Assembly (NCBI GenBank): GCA_900316835.1 | Contig: ONEL01000009.1 | Span: forward strand, 1 to 64,000 | Length of the DNA stretch: 64,000 bases | Origin: an uncultured Prevotellaceae bacterium | GTDB taxonomy: Bacteria > Bacteroidota > Bacteroidia > Bacteroidales > Muribaculaceae | Direction of reading: 5' to 3' | In this document: positions 32,410 through 39,938 of the stretch, piece by piece | Numbering within the stretch: position 1 is the stretch's first letter | Layout: the number at the start of each line of letters is the position of its first letter | The notes under the pieces: model-generated | What the model was told of the DNA's origin: nothing | What the model saw: the letters and a program-made list of their open reading frames with translations, nothing else | Database searches by the model: none | Position numbers and translations under genes: made by a program

Positions 32410-34461
32410 TTATCGGGTGATGATACCATTGTCGGTATCTCTTAGATTGATAGTTTTATCGGCCGACTGATGCTTTCGGCCTCGGCTTAATCGCCATGAT
32501 ATGTTAAGTGACACGCTATTGCCAAAATCTCTATTATTATGAACAAAGTGCTTGTACAGATTCCGATTTAGAATTTCGCTCTCGGCAGACTTGTAGTTAT
32601 TGATGAAAGGATTTGACCATGAGAGTGAAAATTGCCAATCCTTATATTTGTAGGAGCATTGCAAGATTGTATTAGCTCCATTATATCCCTTAGTTTCGCC
32701 CTCTAAGAAGCGAAAGCCATTGTTAGCATAAGCCAGTAAAGTGAATTTTCCGAGATAGGCTGTGACACCTGCCGAATAGAACCACGATGTGTAGCAATGC
32801 GTATAGTCAAACCCATAGTTAAAACAACGCATCATTCCTCCGTTTGCATAAGCTTGTAGCTTCTCGGGTATAATCCAATAACTTGCGTATGCCATTACAT
32901 TTAACACGTTAATAGCTTTCTGGTTTATCTGTGTATAGATGAACTTATTATCGGCGGTGCGCTCGTAGAGTGCCATGTTGGGTTTATTGCAATGCCTGTA
33001 GAATCCTTCGGCAAATGCGCTCCAGCGGTCATTGTTATACGACAGGTGCAATGTGTGTTCAATGTCTCGACTAGGCTTGAGATCGGGGTTGCCCACGGTA
33101 TATTCCATGCTGTTTGTTTGAATTGTTGCATCGCTGACCATGGCAATGCGTGAAGCACGCTCTTTCATCTCGAAGGTATAACTTAGCTGCATTCCGTTCA
33201 TGATATTATAAGCCAGAGTCGCCTTGGGGCGGAAAGTCCAGAAGTCGTAATTGTGCGCATTTTGATTGTAATGGATGTAGCTTGCTCCCAAACCAAGTGA
33301 ATATCGTAAATTCTTGAGCGAGCCTTTTATCTCGCTGAACGCATAGACATTATTCTGCTTCAACTCAGTCAGAGCGAAAGCATCGCCCGTATAATCATTT
33401 TTCGTGTATTTGTAGCGATAGTTTACTCCGGCAGATAATGTGAAGGGTTTCAGTCGATTTTCGTAGATTATTTCAGATAAAGCAGAGACGGTCTTGCCAC
33501 TCACGTCATATTGATAAGGTGCTCCCTCATCGTAGTAATTGCTGCTCTTAGTGGCGATGTAAGTGCCAACAACATTTGCTGTGATTGATTGATGCGGAGT
33601 GAGTTGGCGGAAGAAGTACAAATCGAGGACAGGCGAATTGGATTTGCCGCTCTCTCTGTTAGTTGAATTATATCGCTTTGTGCCATCAATGATGTCTTTA
33701 ATTGAATAATTGCCAGGAGTTTTATTTAGACTCTCACTCAAGGATGCTTGAAAGACAAAGGCTGTAGAATCTGCCAGATTGTAGGTAAGCTTCACATCAT
33801 GACTATGCGCTTTTCTGAGAGTCTCAACATCATCACGATCTATAGTATGGATGCTACCATTATTCAAGGTATATTCTGCCAACTCAGTTACCCTCGTGCC
33901 GTTCAATTTATAACCACTATAATTGTAGGAGACAGTAAACTCGCTTTTCTTATGATTCCATTTTCCATATATCGTTCCATCACCTTGCAAGGAAGTGAGA
34001 GTGGGAGTGATGTCAGCACCTAATGTATAACCCGAGTCATTGCGCTTGGTTATAATGTTGATGACATAGGCTACATTTTCACCATAACGCACACCAGGAT
34101 TGTCAATGAAGTCAATTTTGCTTATGAGTTTTGGATTAAGTGCCAACATTTCCTCTTTGCCGACGATGATTCCATTGATTCTAAGTTGCACACTGCCTCT
34201 GCCATCTATTGCTGTTATCGAATGTGCCACATCATCAATTCGGAGGTTGGGCAACGAGAGTTTCAGCAGAAGACCATAACCGTTGTTGGAGGCATTCTTC
34301 TGGGCAGCTGTAGGAAATATTATCTGGCCGTCAGCCTTGCTGATGACATTGGGGGCTTTGACAATTACTTCATCAAGAGTAACAGTTTTGTCTTCATTCT
34401 GAGCAAAGGCAGAGAAAGAAGAAATACATAGGAGAATGAGTAGAAATAATGATTGTTTCAT
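32410..34461 (-). CDS. Outer-membrane barrel protein with TonB plug-like domain, no N-terminal sandwich
   Basis: A 683-residue protein with signal peptide MKQSLFLLILLCISSFSAFAQ. A plug-like region follows directly (KTVTLDEVIVKAPNVISKADGQ; GSVQLRINGIIVGKEEMLALNPKLISKIDFIDNPGVRYGENVAYVINIITK), then a barrel ending SWRLSRGRKHQ. It lacks the carboxypeptidase-regulatory domain of its neighbour and is otherwise the same general architecture. The ATG at 34461 gives the signal peptide; the frame is open 29 codons upstream into the promoter. It is preceded by phased repeats and by the gene of a ToxR-like regulator, its likely activator. Confidence 0.85.
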   Translation of the reverse strand: MKQSLFLLILLCISSFSAFAQNEDKTVTLDEVIVKAPNVISKADGQIIFPTAAQKNASNNGYGLLLKLSLPNLRIDDVAHSITAIDGRGSVQLRINGIIVGKEEMLALNPKLISKIDFIDNPGVRYGENVAYVINIITKRNDSGYTLGADITPTLTSLQGDGTIYGKWNHKKSEFTVSYNYSGYKLNGTRVTELAEYTLNNGSIHTIDRDDVETLRKAHSHDVKLTYNLADSTAFVFQASLSESLNKTPGNYSIKDIIDGTKRYNSTNRESGKSNSPVLDLYFFRQLTPHQSITANVVGTYIATKSSNYYDEGAPYQYDVSGKTVSALSEIIYENRLKPFTLSAGVNYRYKYTKNDYTGDAFALTELKQNNVYAFSEIKGSLKNLRYSLGLGASYIHYNQNAHNYDFWTFRPKATLAYNIMNGMQLSYTFEMKERASRIAMVSDATIQTNSMEYTVGNPDLKPSRDIEHTLHLSYNNDRWSAFAEGFYRHCNKPNMALYERTADNKFIYTQINQKAINVLNVMAYASYWIIPEKLQAYANGGMMRCFNYGFDYTHCYTSWFYSAGVTAYLGKFTLLAYANNGFRFLEGETKGYNGANTILQCSYKYKDWQFSLSWSNPFINNYKSAESEILNRNLYKHFVHNNRDFGNSVSLNISWRLSRGRKHQSADKTINLRDTDNGIITR

Positions 34462-34490
34462 ATGCATCAAACTTTTTTTGAATTTCGATG

Positions 34491-34560
34491 CAAAGGTATT
34501 ATGGAATAAAAAAAGTGTCAGATATATTACCTGACATTTGTCTGACATTTATCTGACATT
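34491..34560 (-). promoter_or_regulatory. Promoter with three 11-bp phased operator repeats
   Basis: The minus-strand -7 element TACCTTTG is the complement of 34491-34498. Upstream, AATGTCAG occurs three times with exactly 11-bp spacing (complements of 34531-34538, 34542-34549 and 34553-34560), and an inverted CTGACAC (34515-34521) overlaps the -33 position, which itself has no TTTG. Direct repeats once per helical turn are typical of OmpR/PhoB-type winged-helix proteins, matching the regulator encoded just upstream. Confidence 0.7.
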
Positions 34561-34567
34561 AACCTAA

Positions 34568-35266
34568 CTATTTGAGTTTCAATGTATAGCTTTTGCCCCT
34601 GTCTGACTCTATTTTCAAGTTACTATTGGATTCCAAGATGGGTTTTACCCGTTTTATAAGAGTATAAAGCGTGTCGCTGGCATCGGGCTTCTTGGGCCAC
34701 AGACGGTCGCAGATTTCTTGTTTGGACAGCGAATGAGATTCAGTCATCATAAACATCTCCATAAGGGAATGCTGCATTGGAGTGAAATGAATTGGTTCGC
34801 CCTTAGCAGTAATAAATTTGTCGTTGACAAAAACAATGCCTCCATAATTAAGTCCTCCAGCAAACATTTCAGGTTTAAACCTGCGCATATATAGTATGCT
34901 GCATATCATCCATAGAATGCCGACAAATAATAATGTCCCAGATGCTCGCTGGTCAGAAATCATCAGTGTGGTGATAAAGTCGCAATTAGCCTGTGCAACC
35001 ATCTTCGTTTCTATGCGCCCAGCTCTTTTTACGGATGTCATGGCAATGCATGCAGTGTCCTTCAGCTCGGCTATTGTGATATGACTACGATAACAGCTGA
35101 TAGTATCGGCATTTACAACATCAGTGGGCATTGTGGCAAGAGTAAGCTTGAGTGCATTGTTTACATCTCGTGTTATTCTGTTTTCGGCAATTTTATAGTT
35201 GCAGACGCTTGAACATAACGCACAAAGCATTATAAAAACGAATATGATGAAAGGAAGTTTCTTCAT
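34568..35266 (-). CDS. ToxR-like membrane sensor with C-terminal winged-helix DNA-binding domain
   Basis: A 232-residue one-component regulator. Helix 1 is residues 4-22 (LPFIIFVFIMLCALCSSVC), then a periplasmic domain of about 85 residues with a few cysteines, helix 2 at about 110-128 (GTLLFVGILWMICSILYM), and a cytosolic OmpR/PhoB-type winged helix (about 140-232: FVNDKFITAKGEPIHFTPMQ, SLSKQEICDRLWPKKPDASDTLYTLIKRVKPIL, IESDRGKSYTLKL). The signal would be sensed outside and passed straight to DNA. It is upstream of and co-directional with the barrel gene at 32410, whose promoter carries matching phased repeats. Confidence 0.85.
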   Translation of the reverse strand: MKKLPFIIFVFIMLCALCSSVCNYKIAENRITRDVNNALKLTLATMPTDVVNADTISCYRSHITIAELKDTACIAMTSVKRAGRIETKMVAQANCDFITTLMISDQRASGTLLFVGILWMICSILYMRRFKPEMFAGGLNYGGIVFVNDKFITAKGEPIHFTPMQHSLMEMFMMTESHSLSKQEICDRLWPKKPDASDTLYTLIKRVKPILESNSNLKIESDRGKSYTLKLK

Positions 35267-35474
35267 TGTTCTGAATTCTTATTGATATTGAACATTTCAA
35301 TCTTTTTCTTTACATGTGGCATGTAAACATGCGCAACTCATGAAAGACATAGCCGCATGTATTATATACAAGAATTATCTCATCGAAAAAGGTGTATGTT
35401 TTCGCAAAGGTAAGCATAATTCTACTACTTGCGCTTGTTTTTAAACGTTTTATTATTCATTAACCTTGGTAATG

Positions 35475-35618
35475 TCTTTTCCATAGTCATTTTTGGGGGG
35501 GGTAAATTATTCTACAAGCAAATTTAGATAGGTCTTTTTGAATTAGACGCACACTAAAGGGTGAAATGTTGCAGACACAAAACTGTAAATTAGCATTTTC
35601 ACACTTTAGGGTGTGAAA
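35475..35618. repeat. Duplicated barrel-gene promoter/operator region, copy 2, with start-codon remnant
   Basis: 35519-35618 repeats 32265-32363 in the same orientation. The stretch TCTTTTCCATAG (35475-35486) also matches the barrel gene around its start codon (32227-32238). The ATG here (35482-35484, minus strand) opens only 19 codons (MEKTLPRLMNN...). So this is the 5' end of a barrel-gene copy whose body is gone. A run of eight G (35495-35502) lies between the start and the -7 element. The palindrome half of the element now lies just upstream of the LuxR-gene promoter. Confidence 0.75.
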
Positions 35619-35621
35619 GGC

Positions 35622-35652
35622 TTTAACAACCCAAATAATTATTGTACCTTTG
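35622..35652 (+). promoter_or_regulatory. Promoter of the LuxR-type gene
   Basis: TTTA (35622-35625), a 19-nt spacer and TACCTTTG (35645-35652). The palindrome TTTCACAC-N6-GTGTGAAA (35597-35618) ends 3 bp upstream of the -33, a position suited to autoregulation. Confidence 0.6.
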
Positions 35653-35720
35653 TGGTAGAAAAAAACATAATATTTCGGCAACCAATGGTTGGTGAAATTA
35701 GTTAAACGAACCTGTTAATT

Positions 35721-36476
35721 ATGGCAAGAATTGAGGATTTCTTTTTTGAGGAAAATAGCGTTAGTGAGCTCTGTGGTGACCGTTATACCCACATTGAGAT
35801 GCTAAAACGTGCCGTTGACGCGATGGCTAATGCCACCTACCAGAGCATCTATGTGATAGACTATTTCAAACGCGAGTTCCTGCATGTGGCAAGTAATCCG
35901 CTGTTCCTGGGTGGTCACACAGCAGAACAAATGAAGAAGATGGGCTATCAGTTCTACATCGACCATGTGCCTGAAGCCGAGCAAGCCATGCTGCTTGAGA
36001 TCAACACCGCGGGCTTCAAGAAATTCAATAGCATCCCTGTGGAAGAGCGCAATGGCTATTTCATTAGTTACGATTTCCACATCGAGGATGGCGAGAAACG
36101 GTTTCTCATCAACCATAAGATGACACCATTTGCCCTTGCCGACGATGGCCAGCTGTGGCTCTCGATGTGCGTGGTGTCGCTCTCGTCGCACAGCGAGCCC
36201 GGACACATTGAGCTACGCAAGAAAGGGGCGCCGTCCTACTGGGAATACTCGCTTGATTACCACCGCTGGATAACCAAGGAGACGGTTAAGCTACGACCAC
36301 AGGAGCGGCAGGTGCTGATACTGTCGGCTCAAGGGCTCACCGTGGCGCAGATTGCCGACACGATGAACCGCTCGATTGACACTGTGAAGACCTACAAGCG
36401 AGTGATGTTTAAACGCCTGGGCACCCGCTCCATCACCGAAGCCCTCACCCTCGCCACCAATTCGGGGATGATATAG
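35721..36476 (+). CDS. LuxR-type transcriptional regulator with PAS-like N-terminal domain
   Basis: A 251-residue cytosolic regulator. The N-terminal part (about 25-150: YQSIYVIDYFKREFLHVASNPLFLGG; GYFISYDFHIEDGEKRFLINHKMTPFALADDGQLWLSMCVVSL) looks like a PAS-type sensory fold. The C-terminal LuxR helix-turn-helix spans about 195-250 (LRPQERQVLILSAQGLTVAQIADTMNRSIDTVKTYKRVMFKRL). No receiver domain is present, so it is not a classical response regulator. Duplicated palindromes at its own promoter and at the barrel-gene promoter make it the best candidate for controlling both. Confidence 0.85.
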   Translation: MARIEDFFFEENSVSELCGDRYTHIEMLKRAVDAMANATYQSIYVIDYFKREFLHVASNPLFLGGHTAEQMKKMGYQFYIDHVPEAEQAMLLEINTAGFKKFNSIPVEERNGYFISYDFHIEDGEKRFLINHKMTPFALADDGQLWLSMCVVSLSSHSEPGHIELRKKGAPSYWEYSLDYHRWITKETVKLRPQERQVLILSAQGLTVAQIADTMNRSIDTVKTYKRVMFKRLGTRSITEALTLATNSGMI

Positions 36477-36530
36477 AAATCATTTTTACAATATAATAGG
36501 GAAGACTTGCACAATGCTCTGATATTAATC

Positions 36531-37658
36531 TCAATACAAGCTACGAAGCCATCGAGCGAAGAAGTGGTCATAGATATAATAACCATCAGAGCCATGCAAC
36601 ACAATTTGGTTAGCCTCCAACTTTTCAATTGAGGTTTGTACACTACTTGGTGACGGCAGTCTATATTGTGCTATAAAATCCTGCGATAAAGGCTTTGCCA
36701 CTTTCTTTTCGCAAGCGATAGCCACAGCAACAGCAGCTTGATTGCCCGTCATCACATTGTAGTAGTTCTGGAAAACAGGAGCCTGCTCTTCAACGAGTTC
36801 GTTTATCACTTTATTAATCAAGTCCTTATCTATTGGTTCTCTAACCTCTTGATACATCCTGTTAAGCACTGCGTGCACATACCATGTGACCCCATGCATA
36901 GTTTCATATAACTCATGAAACAGTTTCGAAGAAATCTCACGGCCTTGATTTTTAAAGAATTCGTTGGCAAATTTTTGATATTTTGTTTCATCCAATGGCC
37001 CAAGATGCATCATCTGAGTGCTCTGAAAAAATGGCCTGTTTACCGATGAGAACATTTGCTCAAGCACATGATACTGGCTACCAGCAAAGATGAAATATAC
37101 ATTGGGCAAGAACTGGATATATGAGCGAATAAGCGCTTCTATTCCAGTATCACTGTATTGTAATATTTGCTGAAATTCATCGATAGCTACATAACAACGA
37201 ACTCCAGACTGACGCATGTACTCAAAAATCTGCTTCAACGTGTTGCGTTCTTCATTTGGCACAATGTCGAGACTAACAGTAGGAACCCCTGTTATTTCGT
37301 CATAGGTTACAGTGGGACGAAATCGACTAAAAAATTGAGTTACCTTGCGCATAGCATTTTGCGATGGACTGTCAAGTCTGCCTAATATAGCTCTCGCCAT
37401 CGCTTGCACCATCTGCTTCAAGTTCTTAGTGGGGAAAATATCTACATAGAAACAACGCACATCAGGTTGTGCCTGCTCAATTTGGTTAAACACATGATGA
37501 ATCAACCCTGTCTTACCCATACGGCGAGGCGCAACAAGGGTGATATTGCGTTCATTGTGCAAAGCAGTTATTATAGCCTTTGTTTCTTGCTCACGGTCGC
37601 AAAAATACTCGGGACCTTTATAACCGTAGGTAACAAATGGATTATTCAGTGCTTTCAT
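36531..37658 (-). CDS. ATP-binding protein of the archaeal-ATPase (STAND-like) family
   Basis: A 375-residue AAA-type P-loop protein. It begins NPFVTYGYKGPEYFCDREQE, has Walker A APRRMGKTGL, Walker B CYVAIDEFQQI, and a sensor strand VYFIFAGSQ. The C-terminal domain (about 290-375: PLSQDFIAQYRLPSPSSVQTSIEKLEANQIVLHGSDGYYIYDHFFARWLRSLY) is a winged helix ending in the FxxWL motif common to this family. Members are widespread in Bacteroidetes, of unknown function. It is a single gene convergent with the LuxR gene, preceded by TTACG dyads that may be its operator. Confidence 0.85.
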   Translation of the reverse strand: MKALNNPFVTYGYKGPEYFCDREQETKAIITALHNERNITLVAPRRMGKTGLIHHVFNQIEQAQPDVRCFYVDIFPTKNLKQMVQAMARAILGRLDSPSQNAMRKVTQFFSRFRPTVTYDEITGVPTVSLDIVPNEERNTLKQIFEYMRQSGVRCYVAIDEFQQILQYSDTGIEALIRSYIQFLPNVYFIFAGSQYHVLEQMFSSVNRPFFQSTQMMHLGPLDETKYQKFANEFFKNQGREISSKLFHELYETMHGVTWYVHAVLNRMYQEVREPIDKDLINKVINELVEEQAPVFQNYYNVMTGNQAAVAVAIACEKKVAKPLSQDFIAQYRLPSPSSVQTSIEKLEANQIVLHGSDGYYIYDHFFARWLRSLY

Positions 37659-37683
37659 ATCAATATCTTATTACATAAAATCC

Positions 37684-37716
37684 GTTACGATAATTCCGTA
37701 ACGCAAATTACGTAAT
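37684..37716. promoter_or_regulatory. Candidate operator: TTACG dyads upstream of the ATPase gene
   Basis: GTTACG (37684-37689) and CGTAAC (37697-37702) form an inverted repeat with 7-bp spacing. A perfect 10-bp palindrome ATTACGTAAT follows at 37707-37716. All lie 26-58 bp upstream of the ATPase start. Confidence 0.5.
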
Positions 37717-37786
37717 AAATTTTCATTATACCAAATTATTTACACAATTTTTCCATGTTTTTTGTCCAAAAGTTGGGTAAAAACCA

Positions 37787-37948
37787 TAGATTTGGACAAA
37801 AGTTTTAATAAAAGTGCTGATGGTAGTATAATTAGCATAAATATAGAGCAGGACGGAAATTAACAGGAGGCACTATTTATTTCTCACTTGTGAATATAAG
37901 GTTATAAGAAAGCGGGCGGTGCAATGTGATTGCGCCGCCCATTTTTTT
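37787..37948 (+). ncRNA. Candidate small RNA ending at a strong plus-strand terminator
   Basis: TAGATTTG (37787-37794) matches the -7 consensus on the plus strand, with TTTG 22 nt upstream (37761-37764). An 11-bp inverted repeat (37760-37770 and 37791-37801, TTTTGTCCAAA/TTTGGACAAAA) spans this promoter and may be its operator. No frame of note follows. About 145 nt later there is a GC-rich terminator with T7. No known plus-strand gene would need this terminator. Expression is inferred only. Confidence 0.3.
37914..37948 (+). terminator. GC-rich intrinsic terminator, probably bidirectional
   Basis: GGGCGGtGCAA (37914-37924) pairs with TTGCgCCGCCC (37930-37940), then A and seven T on the plus strand. 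On the minus strand it lies 27 bp beyond the susA stop, followed by GCTTTCTTAT, so it can also end the starch operon. Confidence 0.75.
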
Positions 37949-37966
37949 ACTTGATTATCAGTGAGT

Positions 37967-39877
37967 TTAGAACTCGAGCACCAGTGTTTGTCGTGGGGTG
38001 AGGATAAGGTCGCTCACGAGGCTGAAGTGCGAGCCGGTGGGGATGTCGCGGGCTGTGAGGGCGTTGCCAATGATCTCGGCGTAGCGCTTCACGGGCATGG
38101 TGGCATTGGCATTAGTGCCGTTCACAATGGTCATCACAGTCTTGCCGTTGTAGCGACGAGCTACCACATAGATGCCATTGTGTGGCAGGAACTGAGTCTG
38201 CTTACCCTTGGTAATCACGTCGTTGCCGGCACCCTTGCGCCAGTGCAGCAATGTCCGCAACCAGTTGAACATGTCGTTCTCCTCTTTAGTGCGACCTTGT
38301 GCCGTGAAAGCATTATGGGTATCGCCGGGGAAGCCACCAGGGAAGTCCTTGCGCACATAGCCGTCGGTGATGCGCTTGGTACCATTCATCAACACCTCGG
38401 TGCCGTAGTAAAGCTGCGGAATGCGATTCACCGTGAGCAATAGCGCCAGCGCTTGCTTGAGAGTGAGATCGTCCTTGCCTTCCTTGAGGAAACGGTCGGT
38501 GTCGTGATTCTCGATGAATGCCATCACGCTGCTGGGATTGGGATACAGATAGTCAAAGACCAGACTGTTATACACGCGATTGAAACCACGCCACTGACCA
38601 TCGGTCTGCTCAATGCGAGCCGAGTCGCAGCTAGCGTAGAACGAGAAGTCCATAACAGTCTTCAGATAACTGTTTTCCTTAGCAATCTTGCTGTCGCGCT
38701 GCCAAGCGGCAGTGTAAGGAGGCTGTTCAAACCAAGTCTCTCCCACAACATTGAAGTTGGGGTACTCCTCGTCGATAGCCTTCATCCATCGTGCCATGGG
38801 ACCGGCAAAGGCATAGGGATAGGTGTCCATGCGGATGCCGTCGATACCCACTGTCTCAATCCACCACATGCTGTTCTGGATGAGATAGTTCATCACGTGA
38901 GGGTTGTTCTGGTTGAGGTCGGGCATGGTAGATACAAACCAGCCCTCGACAGTCTGTTTCTTGTCAAACTCGCTGGCATAGGGGTCGAGCACAGGAGCAA
39001 GCTTGTAGCTCGTCTGCATGAAGCTGGTGCCACGCGAGTCGCTTGTGCCTTTTGATTCCTTGAGCCACTCATGAGTGTTGAACCAGTCAAGGCTAGGCAT
39101 GTCGGCCACCCAAGGGTGCTCAAAGCCACAGTGGTTGAAAATCATGTCCATCACCACCTTGAGGCCCTTGCTATGCGCCTCGTCGGTGAGACGGCGATAG
39201 TCGGCATTAGTGCCGAAGCGTGGGTCTACACGGTAGTAATTGGTAGTGGCATAGCCATGATAGGTATCGTTCCATGGGCTCTCGGGCGAGTCGTTCTCTA
39301 GCACGGGTGTGAACCACAACGCTGTCACGCCAAGGTCGGTGAGATAGTCGAGATGCTGACGTATTCCCTCCAGGTCGCCACCATGACGATAGCTGGGCTT
39401 GTTGCGGTCGCACACCTGGCTACGCATGCCGGCAACGCGGTCGTTGGCGGTGTTGCCGTTGGCAAAGCGGTCGGGCATGAGCATATAGAGCACATCGGCA
39501 TTGGTAAATCCCATGCGTCGATCACCACTCATTTCTCGAGCCTTAAGCTCATAGTCCACTATAATTGTGAGTTTGTCCTTAGTGAACTTGAGTTCCATTG
39601 TGCCAGGCTTAGCGCTAGCGATGTTGAGGTACACAAGCAGATAGTTGTGGCTATCAAGACGCACCACGCTATCGATTTTCACTCCGGCATAATCGGTAGA
39701 GACTTGCGCGTCGCGAATTCCAGCACCATATACCATGAGCTGCACTGATGGGTTTTTCATGCCCACATACCAGTTGGTGGGCTCAATGCGGTCGACCTTG
39801 AAAATCGGAGCCTTGGGAATTGCCCAGGCACTAGCCACCCACAATGCGGTTAATGCAATTAAAAAAAGTTTCTTCAT
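37967..39877 (-). CDS. susA: GH13 neopullulanase/cyclomaltodextrinase-like enzyme (SusA-like)
   Basis: A 636-residue periplasmic starch-degrading enzyme. Signal peptide MKKLFLIALTALWVASAWA; an N-terminal immunoglobulin-like domain (about 25-115) of cyclomaltodextrinases; the GH13 barrel with DMIFNHCG, the nucleophile Asp in DGIRMDTYPY, the acid Glu in VVGETWF and the transition-state Asp in FIENHDTDR; and a C-terminal beta domain. This matches SusA, which hydrolyses maltooligosaccharides and pullulan in the periplasm. It is last of the malQ-susB-pulA-susA series, 61 bp after pulA. Confidence 0.85.
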   Translation of the reverse strand: MKKLFLIALTALWVASAWAIPKAPIFKVDRIEPTNWYVGMKNPSVQLMVYGAGIRDAQVSTDYAGVKIDSVVRLDSHNYLLVYLNIASAKPGTMELKFTKDKLTIIVDYELKAREMSGDRRMGFTNADVLYMLMPDRFANGNTANDRVAGMRSQVCDRNKPSYRHGGDLEGIRQHLDYLTDLGVTALWFTPVLENDSPESPWNDTYHGYATTNYYRVDPRFGTNADYRRLTDEAHSKGLKVVMDMIFNHCGFEHPWVADMPSLDWFNTHEWLKESKGTSDSRGTSFMQTSYKLAPVLDPYASEFDKKQTVEGWFVSTMPDLNQNNPHVMNYLIQNSMWWIETVGIDGIRMDTYPYAFAGPMARWMKAIDEEYPNFNVVGETWFEQPPYTAAWQRDSKIAKENSYLKTVMDFSFYASCDSARIEQTDGQWRGFNRVYNSLVFDYLYPNPSSVMAFIENHDTDRFLKEGKDDLTLKQALALLLTVNRIPQLYYGTEVLMNGTKRITDGYVRKDFPGGFPGDTHNAFTAQGRTKEENDMFNWLRTLLHWRKGAGNDVITKGKQTQFLPHNGIYVVARRYNGKTVMTIVNGTNANATMPVKRYAEIIGNALTARDIPTGSHFSLVSDLILTPRQTLVLEF

Positions 39878-39938
39878 AATTTATATCGTTTTATCTAGTA
39901 ATCTTGCTTTAGAATATTTTTAGCTGATTAGTTAACAC

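Noticed and set aside
29795..34461. The two barrel genes as a SusC/SusD glycan uptake system
   Set aside because: Neither is followed by a SusD-type lipoprotein and both lack SusC-specific length and features; they fit the OMP_b-brl_3 type.
35487..35681. A 64-codon minus-strand frame in the LuxR upstream region
   Set aside because: It covers the duplicated operator, the LuxR promoter and the G8 tract, and the protein looks like random translation.
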